Shown piece by piece: positions 17,908 through 25,735 of a stretch of 64,000 nucleotides of DNA. How positions within the stretch are numbered: the stretch's first letter is position 1; every line of letters begins with the position of its first letter. Source of the stretch: Niveispirillum sp. (GTDB lineage: Bacteria; Pseudomonadota; Alphaproteobacteria; Azospirillales; Azospirillaceae); the NCBI RefSeq assembly GCF_017996735.1, contig NZ_JAGOGJ010000009.1:1-64000 (forward strand), in the 5' to 3' direction. The notes under the pieces were generated by a model. That model saw only the letters and a program-made list of their open reading frames with translations, searched no databases and was not told the origin of the DNA. The position numbers and the translations under genes are program-made.

Positions 17908-19289
17908 GCCTTCTCCCCTTCGCTCATATCGATCCACACGGTGCGGACAAGTTCCATCGGATCGTCCAGTTCAACGACATGGTTCAGCAGAAATTCATAG
18001 ACGGGGCCGCGGTCGATGTCGGCCGGGGTGAAGGCGAAGCCATAGCTGGGCAACTCCCCGTCCAGGACGATGGGGAAATGGAAGAAATAGGGATTGCAGG
18101 CCTTGGCGATCTGCGATGCCATTTCCTGGCTGTCGGCGGTGGCCACGAACAGCACCCCGATCTCGCGCGGGGCCGGCGTGCCGGGGGGCGGCCGGTCGCC
18201 GGACACGGCGTTCCAGCCATACATGCGCAGCGAGATGTGGAAATCCCCCGCCGCCGCACCGATCGTCTTGTGTACCCGATCATACAGGGCGGCCAGCATC
18301 CGGTCGTGGAACAGGTCCACCTGGCTCAGGACCTGCGGATCCTGGATGCCGATCAGCATGACGGTCTGGAACTTGCGGCTGCCGGCACCTTCCAGCTTCA
18401 CCGTATAGGGCTGCGGCTGCCAGACGGAGCCGGTGACCTTCACGCTGCGGTCACTGACCTGCCGGTAGAGAGCTTCGGTCACGTCCAGGATGCCGCCCGG
18501 CTCGGTCAGCAGGAACGGGTTGCTGTTCTCATACAGCATGTGGGCCGAGACGCTGTGCGGATCGCAGCGGTTGGACAGGGCCAGGGGCTCCACCTCGAAC
18601 CCGTCCTGGCCGATGCTGATCAGGACGCCGGCCCCTTCCAGCCGGTTGACGGCGCATTGACCACCGCATTCCGCGATCTTGGCCGCGTGCCAGGCGGGAC
18701 CGGCCGCCACGCCCTTCCACAGGGCATAGCTGGCCAGGACCGCCGTATCGGTGGTACGGCCGCCCAGAATGATGTCGGCCCCGGCTTCAAGCGCCGCGAT
18801 ATAGGGTTCGGCCCCCATGACGGCGACGATATGATCGCAGGCATCGATGGTGGCGTCATCCAGCGGGCCCAGCGGCGGCAGGGGCCGCACCTTGCCATCC
18901 GCGTTGTAACGCTTCAGCACCGACTTTTCCTGTTCGCAATAGAGCAGGGCGATCTTTGGCGCCCAGCCCTGTTCGCCCGCGACCTCCAGCACGATGTCGC
19001 GCGTCCAGTCCAGATTGCGGTCGCCGCCGGCCTGGCCGCTGGACCCGATGATCAACGGGATGCCGGCCGCGCGCGCCGCCTGCATCAGGATGGTCAGATC
19101 CCGCTTCACCGAACCACGGTTGTTCTTGGAAATACCCAGCGCCAGATAGGCCGCCCCGCTGTCGGTGGAGCCGGCATCGGTGGCGATGGCATGGGCGCCC
19201 TGGGCGATGCCGTAGCGTACCTCCGCCTCCGAAGCGCCGGCACCCAGCGACCCGGTGGGGACCAGGATTTTGATCGGACCGTCCAACAT
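17904..19289 (-). CDS. acyclic terpene utilisation AtuA-like protein (DUF1446)
   Basis: 461 residues. The N-terminus is a Gly-rich phosphate-loop-like LVPTGSLGAGASEAEVRYG segment, followed by the AtuA family core with GSSGQAGGDRNLDW and a C-terminal GVLFVATADSQEMASQ block. AtuA was named from the Pseudomonas citronellol/geraniol (atu) cluster, but many homologues sit in organic-acid operons. With tartrate dehydrogenase and glycerate kinase nearby, this one more likely acts on a hydroxy- or unsaturated di/tricarboxylate. The start at 19289 has a weak ribosome site. The upstream gap carries the shared operator. Confidence 0.82.
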   Translation of the reverse strand: MLDGPIKILVPTGSLGAGASEAEVRYGIAQGAHAIATDAGSTDSGAAYLALGISKNNRGSVKRDLTILMQAARAAGIPLIIGSSGQAGGDRNLDWTRDIVLEVAGEQGWAPKIALLYCEQEKSVLKRYNADGKVRPLPPLGPLDDATIDACDHIVAVMGAEPYIAALEAGADIILGGRTTDTAVLASYALWKGVAAGPAWHAAKIAECGGQCAVNRLEGAGVLISIGQDGFEVEPLALSNRCDPHSVSAHMLYENSNPFLLTEPGGILDVTEALYRQVSDRSVKVTGSVWQPQPYTVKLEGAGSRKFQTVMLIGIQDPQVLSQVDLFHDRMLAALYDRVHKTIGAAAGDFHISLRMYGWNAVSGDRPPPGTPAPREIGVLFVATADSQEMASQIAKACNPYFFHFPIVLDGELPSYGFAFTPADIDRGPVYEFLLNHVVELDDPMELVRTVWIDMSEGEKA

Positions 19290-19319
19290 GATTGCTCAAT
19301 CCAGAAGATTTCGGGGACC

Positions 19320-19388
19320 TGCATCCAGGTTCGTGGAACAACACTGATTTATTGCATCCACTATGTCAAGTTTTTGGATGCAAAATTT
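19320..19388 (-). promoter_or_regulatory. promoter/operator region of the atuA-like operon (site 2)
   Basis: On the minus strand the 15-mer AAATTTTGCATCCAA (complement of 19374-19388) is followed by 4 nt and TTGACA (complement of 19364-19369). A second, inverted half-site TTGCATCCA lies on the plus strand at 19352-19360, and TGCATCCA again at 19320-19327. The TTGAC block ends 76 bp before the ATG, exactly as in front of the TonB receptor gene at 23517. I could not assign a convincing -10 box. Confidence 0.65.
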
Positions 19389-19393
19389 TGGAC

Positions 19394-20080
19394 TTAACGG
19401 GCCAGGGCGGAAAGCCCTTCCGGATCAAGGATATCGATGCGCCCATACTGGCTGCGGATCAGGCCCGCCTGCTCCGTTTCCGTCAGCAACTGATGCAGGC
19501 CCTGGCGCGACAGGCCGATACGCCCGGCCAGATCCTCGCGGTTGATGCGCAGCCGCCCGCCATCGGCCATGTCCAACAGCAGCCGGGCCAGACGGGCCGG
19601 CGGGCTGCGCAACAGCAGCAGCCCCACATGCTCGATCGCCGCGCGCTGCTGTTGGCAGGCCAGCAGGGTGATATGGCGGTGCAGGTCGGGGGTCACGGCC
19701 GCCAGGGCGGCGATATCCGCCATGGGCAGATGCAGCAGCGCCGTCCGCCCCATGGCCACGGCGTCATGCGCCTGTGCCTGGCCGTCCAGCGTGGACAGGG
19801 CGCCGAACCAGCGGCCGGCCGGCACCGTCAGGTTGACCAGCGAACGCCCCGGCTGCGGGTAGGAGATCAGCCGCACCCCGCCGGACAGCACACGATACAG
19901 CCCGTCGGGCGGCCCGCCGACACGATAGGCACGCTCCCCCTCGGCCAGCGTCCGCCGCGCCGCCGCCGCCGCCAGCCAGCCCCGGCAGGCCGGCGGCAAG
20001 CCCGCAAACCATGGATCGGTTTCCAGCAGCGGGACGGTGCCGGACAGCAGTGCCGGCGGGCGGGTGGCCGGGATCAGCAC
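19394..20080 (-). CDS. Crp/Fnr family transcriptional regulator
   Basis: 228 residues. The N-terminal cyclic-nucleotide-binding-like beta-roll (about 20-130) has GPPDGLYRVLSGGVRL. The C-terminal winged HTH contains NREDLAGRIGLSRQGLHQLL. No Cys cluster for an Fe-S sensor is visible, so it is not an Fnr-type oxygen sensor. The start overlaps the class II aldolase gene by 7 bp, so it is co-transcribed with the transporters and aldolase. A second local regulator beside GntR is unusual for one pathway. Confidence 0.88.
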   Translation of the reverse strand: MLIPATRPPALLSGTVPLLETDPWFAGLPPACRGWLAAAAARRTLAEGERAYRVGGPPDGLYRVLSGGVRLISYPQPGRSLVNLTVPAGRWFGALSTLDGQAQAHDAVAMGRTALLHLPMADIAALAAVTPDLHRHITLLACQQQRAAIEHVGLLLLRSPPARLARLLLDMADGGRLRINREDLAGRIGLSRQGLHQLLTETEQAGLIRSQYGRIDILDPEGLSALAR

Positions 20081-20841
20081 CGGAAACCGGAATCCAGACG
20101 GTCCAGCTTGCGCAGAAGCGCCGGCCAGGCCAGGCGTTCCGCCGCCATGTCGGCCATCGGGCCGGTGGATTGCTGGCGCACCTTGTCGATGGCGGCAGCC
20201 GGCGGTTCATGCAGCCGGTCACGCCCCGCCGTCAGCATATGCACCTGGGCCTCGCACGCCCGTTCCAGGAAATAGATGCGCAGGAAGGCGACGGCGATGG
20301 AGGAACCGACGGCCAGCGTGCCGTGATTGCGCAACATCAGGATATTCTTGGCCCCCATGTCGGCCACCAGCCTGTCGCGTTCCTCCAGATCGGTGGCGAT
20401 GCCTTCATAGTCATGGAAGGCGATGTCGTGATGCACGATCATCGCCGTCTGGGTCAGGGGCAGCAGCCCGTCGCGCATGGCCGATACCGCCTGGCCGTGC
20501 GGCGTGTGCAGATGGATGACGGCCTGCGCATCCTCCCGCGCCATGTGCAGGGCCGAATGGATGGTGAAACCGGCCGGGTTCACCATGTGCGGCGTGGGTT
20601 CCACCGCCAGCCCCTCCACATCGATCTTCACCAGGGACGATGCCGTGATCTCCTCGAACATCAGATTGTAGGGGTTGATCAGGAAATGATGCTCCGGCCC
20701 CGGAATGCGCACCGACATATGGGTGAAGATCAGGTCGTCCCAGCCATAATGGGCGGCCAGCCGGAAGCAGGCCGCCAGATCGGTGCGCAGTTTCCATTCC
20801 TCCGGCGACACCCGGTCGCGGACAGTCTGTTCGATGGACAT
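20074..20841 (-). CDS. class II aldolase/adducin family protein
   Basis: 255 residues. Zinc ligands are visible as His110 and His112 (VIHLHTPHG) and His173 (RNHGTL), and NHG is the usual third ligand. WDDLIFTHMSVRIPG near residue 35 is the family N-terminal signature. This branch includes L-fuculose- and L-ribulose-phosphate aldolases or epimerases and decarboxylating or retro-aldol enzymes on hydroxy acids. Here it could cleave or decarboxylate a hydroxy-keto acid, which is inference. It lies 35 bp after the AbrB-type transporter gene. Confidence 0.87.
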   Translation of the reverse strand: MSIEQTVRDRVSPEEWKLRTDLAACFRLAAHYGWDDLIFTHMSVRIPGPEHHFLINPYNLMFEEITASSLVKIDVEGLAVEPTPHMVNPAGFTIHSALHMAREDAQAVIHLHTPHGQAVSAMRDGLLPLTQTAMIVHHDIAFHDYEGIATDLEERDRLVADMGAKNILMLRNHGTLAVGSSIAVAFLRIYFLERACEAQVHMLTAGRDRLHEPPAAAIDKVRQQSTGPMADMAAERLAWPALLRKLDRLDSGFRC

Positions 20842-20876
20842 TGGAAATCTCCCGTTCGTGAAACCAGGGGACAGGG

Positions 20877-21914
20877 TCAGGACAGGCGGCGGGCCACGAA
20901 GGTCGCCAGCGCCGGACCCAGCAGCAGGACCAGCAGCACGCGCACCACCTGCGCCGACAGGATGAAAGGCAGATCAACGGGCACCGTGGCCCCGATGATC
21001 AGGATGGCGTCGATGCCACCGGGCGTTGTCGCCAGATAGCCGGTCAGCCAGTCCACCCCGCAGGTCAGCGACACGCCCAGGCCCAGCAGGGCACACAGGC
21101 CGATCAGCACCGCCGTGGCGGCCACGATGCGCGGCAGCGCGCGGGCACAGCCGGCCAGCGTTTCCTTTGTGAAGGACAGGCCGATATTCCAGCCGATGAC
21201 CGCATAGGCGGCCGCCGCCAGCAACGGCGGCACCGTCGGATTGGCAAGCCCCGCCGCCATCAGGGCCGCCCCGGCCAGCCCAGGCACCAGGAAGGCACCC
21301 GACGGAAAGCGCAGCAGGCGCGCCACGATCGCCCCGGCCAGGGCCAGCGCCAAAGTCCAGGCCAGCCCCGCCGGGTTCAGCGGCGGGAACCAGCCGGCGC
21401 CATGCAGGGGCAGCGTATCGCCGGCCAGCAGATGGGCCAGGGCGATGGCCGACCCCGTCACCGCCAGGATGCGCAGATACTGCATCACGGCCACCATGCG
21501 CGCGTCGCCGCCATGTTCCTGGGCCAGGGCCACCATGCCGGCCGCCCCGCCCGGGGCCAGACCCCAGACAGCGGTAGAGCCGCCGAACCAGCCGCCCCGC
21601 GCCAGCAGCCAGCCCAGGCCGGCGCTGGCCAGCAGGGTCGCCCCCGCCATGCACACCAGCAAGGGCAGCCGACCCAGCAGCGCCGGCCCCATGGTCCGCC
21701 CCATCGCCACCGCCACCAGACAGCCGACAATGGTATAGGCAACCAGCAAGGCCGGCTTGGGCGGCCGTATCGCGGCACCGGACAGGGCAAAGCCGATGCC
21801 GGCCAGCAGAGGCCCCAGCAGCAGCGCCGCCGGCACCTCCCCCTGCTTCAGCCCAGCCACCAGGGCGGCGGTGATGGCGGCCAGCAACAGCCAGAGCGCC
21901 GTCTTGCCAAGCAT
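20877..21914 (-). CDS. AbrB family (TIGR03082-like) membrane transporter
   Basis: 345 residues, about ten TM segments. Two internal repeats each carry the APGG/TPGG loop (LAPGGAAGM and TTPGGIDAI), the family hallmark, with an acidic or His-rich neighbourhood after the first. Despite the name it is not related to the Bacillus DNA-binding AbrB. Members are poorly characterised putative carboxylate or glyoxylate-class permeases. The gene starts 3 bp after the CitMHS gene ends, so the two transporters are tightly coupled. Confidence 0.85.
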   Translation of the reverse strand: MLGKTALWLLLAAITAALVAGLKQGEVPAALLLGPLLAGIGFALSGAAIRPPKPALLVAYTIVGCLVAVAMGRTMGPALLGRLPLLVCMAGATLLASAGLGWLLARGGWFGGSTAVWGLAPGGAAGMVALAQEHGGDARMVAVMQYLRILAVTGSAIALAHLLAGDTLPLHGAGWFPPLNPAGLAWTLALALAGAIVARLLRFPSGAFLVPGLAGAALMAAGLANPTVPPLLAAAAYAVIGWNIGLSFTKETLAGCARALPRIVAATAVLIGLCALLGLGVSLTCGVDWLTGYLATTPGGIDAILIIGATVPVDLPFILSAQVVRVLLVLLLGPALATFVARRLS

Positions 21915-21917
21915 GGC

Positions 21918-23282
21918 TTACCCCGCGCGCAGCGGGATGGCGCCCGTGGCAATGGCCGCGACCAGCACCACCAGCGACACCAGCACCGCCCATTTCAGGG
22001 CGAAGCGCTGCGCGTCGGCCACATCCACGCCCAGCAGGCCACAGGCCAGATAGATGGGGGCCAGCAGCGGGCTCAGCGTATGCACCGGCTGTCCGATCAG
22101 GGAGGCGCGCGCAATCACGTCGGCACCGATGCCGTAACTGGCGGCGGCATTGGCAATGATGGGCACCACCCCAAAATAATAGGCGTCGTTCGACATCACG
22201 AAGGTCAGCGGCATGCTGGCCAGCGCCGTGATCGGCGCCATGTAGGGACCGATGGCATCGGGCACCACATCCAGCGCCGCCCGGGCCATGGCGTCGGCCA
22301 TGCCGGTGCCGTTCAGGATGCCCGTGAAGGCACCGGCCGCGAACAGCAACACCACGATATTCACGACATTATCGGCATGGGCGCTGATCCGCGCCTTCTG
22401 GTCGCGCATCCTCGGGTAATTGACGGTGACCGCGATGGCGAACGCCCCCATCATCATCACCGGCAAGGGCGCCAGCCCCAGGATCATGCCCAGCACCAAC
22501 CCCAGCGTCAGCGCCAGATTGAACCAGAACAGGCGTGGGCGGCGGGCCTCCAGATCGATCTCCAGCCGGGCCGCCAGCGGCTTGCCGGTATCGCCGCCGG
22601 ACAGCGGGGCAGTGCCGGCCAGACGTCGCCGTTCCGACCGGCCGAACAGCCAGGCCAGCGTGAAGATGGCCATGAAACCCACCAGCATGGCGGGGATCAG
22701 CGGCGCGAAGACCTGACCCAGATCGGCACCAACGGCCGCCGCCGCCCGCGCCGATGGCCCACCCCAGGGCACATAATTCATCAAGGAATTGCACAGGCCC
22801 AGCAAGGTCGCCAGGATCAGCGGGTTCATCCCCACCCGGCGATAGACGGGCAGGAAGGCCGTGATGATGATCAGGGCCGTCGTCGTGCCATCCCCGTCCA
22901 GCGACACCAGCGTGGCCAGCCCCGCCGTGCCCAGGGCGATGCGCACCGGATCGTCGCCCACCATGGCCAGCACCCGGCGCACCAGCGGATCGAACAGGCC
23001 CGCATCCATCATGATGGCGAAGTACAGGACGGCGAAGGTCAGCATCAGCGCCGTGGGCGCCACCTGCAGCACACCGTCGATGATCATGCGGCCCAGATCG
23101 GCGCCAGCCCCGGCCACAAGGCCGAACAGGATCGGAATGATCAGCAGCGCGGCCACGGCCGACATCCGCTTGGTCATGATCAGCACCATGAAGGTGGTGA
23201 CCATCGCCGTCCCCAGCAGGGCCGGCGAAAGCAATTGTTCGAACAAGGCACCGTCTCCCGCAGCCATGGCCGCAACCGTCAT
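21918..23282 (-). CDS. CitMHS family citrate/carboxylate transporter
   Basis: 454 residues with about twelve TM segments. SLDGDGTTTALIIITAFLPVY is in the first half and VMSNDAYYFGVVPII in the second, both conserved in CitM/CitH metal-citrate symporters. These take up citrate or similar acids as divalent-metal complexes with protons. Here it is the inner-membrane uptake candidate for the island's substrate. It is the first gene of a minus operon (CitMHS, AbrB, aldolase, Crp) whose upstream region is shared with the TonB receptor gene. Confidence 0.9.
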   Translation of the reverse strand: MTVAAMAAGDGALFEQLLSPALLGTAMVTTFMVLIMTKRMSAVAALLIIPILFGLVAGAGADLGRMIIDGVLQVAPTALMLTFAVLYFAIMMDAGLFDPLVRRVLAMVGDDPVRIALGTAGLATLVSLDGDGTTTALIIITAFLPVYRRVGMNPLILATLLGLCNSLMNYVPWGGPSARAAAAVGADLGQVFAPLIPAMLVGFMAIFTLAWLFGRSERRRLAGTAPLSGGDTGKPLAARLEIDLEARRPRLFWFNLALTLGLVLGMILGLAPLPVMMMGAFAIAVTVNYPRMRDQKARISAHADNVVNIVVLLFAAGAFTGILNGTGMADAMARAALDVVPDAIGPYMAPITALASMPLTFVMSNDAYYFGVVPIIANAAASYGIGADVIARASLIGQPVHTLSPLLAPIYLACGLLGVDVADAQRFALKWAVLVSLVVLVAAIATGAIPLRAG

Positions 23283-23401
23283 CCCGGCGGCCGGTATCCG
23301 GCAGGGACGGGACAGGGGGCGCCACAGCGCGTTGCATGGATTGAAGGGGTGTCGCCACCGGTCACATCATCCTGGGCAGATGGCGCCATTTCGTCAAGAA
23401 C

Positions 23402-23453
23402 AACATCCATACGTGATAAATTTTGCATCCAATATGTTGACCCAGCGCATCCA
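23402..23453 (+). promoter_or_regulatory. promoter/operator region of TonB receptor gene and CitMHS operon (site 3)
   Basis: AAATTTTGCATCCAA at 23418-23432 is followed by 4 nt and TTGACC at 23437-23442. TTGAC ends 76 bp before the ATG at 23517. Further half-sites are CATCCA at 23404-23409 and GCATCCA at 23447-23453. The 15-mer, the 4-nt gap and the 76-bp distance are identical to those in front of the atuA-like gene. The spot lies between divergent genes and could control both. Confidence 0.68.
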
Positions 23454-23516
23454 TTCTGCCAGAACTTCTTCTGCAACCGGCCAGGACCGGGTAAAAGAAC
23501 CTTGAGGGAGGATCGA

Positions 23517-25667
23517 ATGAGAGGGTTCAGCCGCCGCGCGCTCCGCCACGGCGCATCAGCCGTGATGCTGCTGTCGGCCAGCGCCGCCATGGCGCAGAAC
23601 GCCGTCCCGACGGATGCGCTGGAAGAAATCATCGTGACGGCCCAGCGCCGCAGCGAACGCTTGCAGGACGTTCCCGTAACCGTGACCGCCTTCAGCGCGG
23701 AAGAGATCGAACAGGCCCGCCTGTATCAGATCGACGACATTGCCAGCCGCACGCCCGGCCTGAATTTCGACGCCTTCCCGGCGTCGCAGCCGCGCATCAC
23801 CATCCGTGGCATCGGTTCCAGCGACCGTGGCGCCGCCGGTGACCCCAGTTCCGCCGTCTTCCTGGACGAGGTCTATCTGGGCCGTCCCGCGGCCGTGGCC
23901 TTCGACGCGTTCGACGTGTCGCGGATCGAGGTGCTGAAGGGCCCGCAGGGCACGCTCTATGGCCGCAATGTCGTGGGCGGCGCCGTCAATGTCGTCAGCA
24001 ACCGCCCCGAACTGGACCGCACCGATGCGGGTCTGGAAGGGACGATCGGCAATTACGAGCGTCTGGAGGGGGCGGCCTTCGTCAACATCCCCCTGGCCGA
24101 GGGCAAGTGGGCCGCTCGCGCCAGCGGCGCCTGGCGCACCCATGACGGCTATGTGAAGAACAGCTTCACCGGCGGCCGGGTGGAAGATCAGGACACGCGC
24201 AGTGGTCGCCTGCATGTCTATGGCGAACCGGTGGATACCGTGCGTGTCCTGCTGACCATCGACGGCACGCGCGACCGCGCCGACGGGCCGGCGCAGCATG
24301 TGCTGGACCTGGACCCGACCGATCCTCGCCGTGCCTTGTGGACGGTGGACCGCAACCGCAAGCACACGGCCGGGTCGGACGAAGGTTTTCAGGACCGCGA
24401 CACCTGGGGTGTGCGCGGCCAGGTGGACTGGGACCTGCCATTTGCGACCGTCACCTATCTGGGCGCCTACCGTGACCTGGATTACCATGTCGCCTATGAT
24501 TTCGACGGCGGACACGCTCCCGGCAACCGCATCAATATTGGTGGCGGCAATGACGAGAAGAGCGACTTCTCCAGCCACGAATTGCGGCTGAACTCCCTGC
24601 CCGACAGCACGATCCAGTGGGTGGCGGGCCTTTACAATTTCAACAATGACACCGACCGCCTGGATACGCTGGTCATCGACCAGGGCCGCCCGGCCACGGA
24701 AATCTATACCCAGGCCGCCACACTGAAATCCTATGCGGTCTTTGGCGATGCCACGGTGCCGCTGGATGACCGCTTCTCGCTGATCGCGGGCCTGCGCTAT
24801 TCCAAGGACGAGAAGGATTACCGCGTCAGCAACACCGCCGGCACCGCCGTTCTGCGCGGGTCCGAACGGTTCGATGTCAGCGTTTCCGACAGCTATGACG
24901 CCTGGACCTGGCGGGCCGGCGGACAGTACAAGCTGGACCGCGATCATCAGCTTTACGCCATGGTGTCGCGCGGCTTCAAAAGCGGCGGCTTCCAGGATAC
25001 GCCGGGTTCGGCGGCGGAAGCGCGCGACGGGTTCGAACCGGAATTCGCCACCCAGTACGAACTGGGCCAGAAAAGCAGTTTCCTGGACGGGCGGCTGATC
25101 TGGAACAACACCCTCTATCTGATGAAATATACCGACCTGCAGACGCGCCGCACCCTGCCCAACCTGTCCATCGTGACGGAGAATGCCGGCGAGGCGACCA
25201 TCAAGGGCTATGAGACGCTGCTGAGCTGGCGGGTTTTCGCGGGCGCACGGCTGACGGCCAGCTATGGCTATACCGACGCCACCTTCGATGTCTTCGAACC
25301 GGAACCGGGCGAGGATTATGCCGGCAACCGCCTGTCGCGCACGCCCAAGCATAAATTCACCCTGACACCGTCTTACGAGGCCGGGCTTGGCAATGGCGGC
25401 AGCCTGCTGTTCGCCGCCGATTACCGCTATGAAAGCATGATCTTCGACGACAATGCCAATGACGGGCCGGAACGGCGCCCGGCCACGCATTTTGTCGATG
25501 GACGTATCGTGTTCACTGACGCATCCGGGAAATGGTCGGTCTCGCTCTGGGGCAAGAACCTGACCAATGAAGTGACACGGACCTTCCAGGCCGTGTTCCT
25601 GGGGGCGAATTTCGGCGCCTACAACCCGCCCCGCACCGTGGGGGCGACGGTCACCTGGCGGATGTGA
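23517..25667 (+). CDS. TonB-dependent outer-membrane receptor of the carboxylic-acid island
   Basis: 716 residues from the ATG at 23517, preceded by GAGGGAGGA. The frame stays open far upstream, but that part is antisense to the CitMHS gene. A signal peptide (about 1-26, AMA-QN) is followed by a TonB-box-like EEIIVTAQRR (36-45). The plug domain has ITIRGIGSSD and GPQGTLYGRNVVGG, and a 22-strand-type barrel ends GATVTWRM. It actively imports a ligand across the outer membrane. A receptor for a small acid suggests uptake as a metal chelate or conjugate. Confidence 0.92.
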   Translation: MRGFSRRALRHGASAVMLLSASAAMAQNAVPTDALEEIIVTAQRRSERLQDVPVTVTAFSAEEIEQARLYQIDDIASRTPGLNFDAFPASQPRITIRGIGSSDRGAAGDPSSAVFLDEVYLGRPAAVAFDAFDVSRIEVLKGPQGTLYGRNVVGGAVNVVSNRPELDRTDAGLEGTIGNYERLEGAAFVNIPLAEGKWAARASGAWRTHDGYVKNSFTGGRVEDQDTRSGRLHVYGEPVDTVRVLLTIDGTRDRADGPAQHVLDLDPTDPRRALWTVDRNRKHTAGSDEGFQDRDTWGVRGQVDWDLPFATVTYLGAYRDLDYHVAYDFDGGHAPGNRINIGGGNDEKSDFSSHELRLNSLPDSTIQWVAGLYNFNNDTDRLDTLVIDQGRPATEIYTQAATLKSYAVFGDATVPLDDRFSLIAGLRYSKDEKDYRVSNTAGTAVLRGSERFDVSVSDSYDAWTWRAGGQYKLDRDHQLYAMVSRGFKSGGFQDTPGSAAEARDGFEPEFATQYELGQKSSFLDGRLIWNNTLYLMKYTDLQTRRTLPNLSIVTENAGEATIKGYETLLSWRVFAGARLTASYGYTDATFDVFEPEPGEDYAGNRLSRTPKHKFTLTPSYEAGLGNGGSLLFAADYRYESMIFDDNANDGPERRPATHFVDGRIVFTDASGKWSVSLWGKNLTNEVTRTFQAVFLGANFGAYNPPRTVGATVTWRM

Positions 25668-25735
25668 GGCGCGGGGGTCCGGCGCCGGTATGCCGGTGCC
25701 GGACCCCGTTACGCCCGGGCAAGGAAAGACTGGAA

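Noticed and set aside
19341..19369. Full -35/-10 promoter call for the atuA-like operon
   Set aside because: TTGACA is clear, but the sequence at 16-18 bp spacing does not resemble a -10 box, so only the shared motif is reported.
21402..23516. Long upstream extension of the TonB receptor frame
   Set aside because: It is antisense to the CitMHS and AbrB genes, with biased composition. The signal peptide and ribosome site fix the start at 23517.
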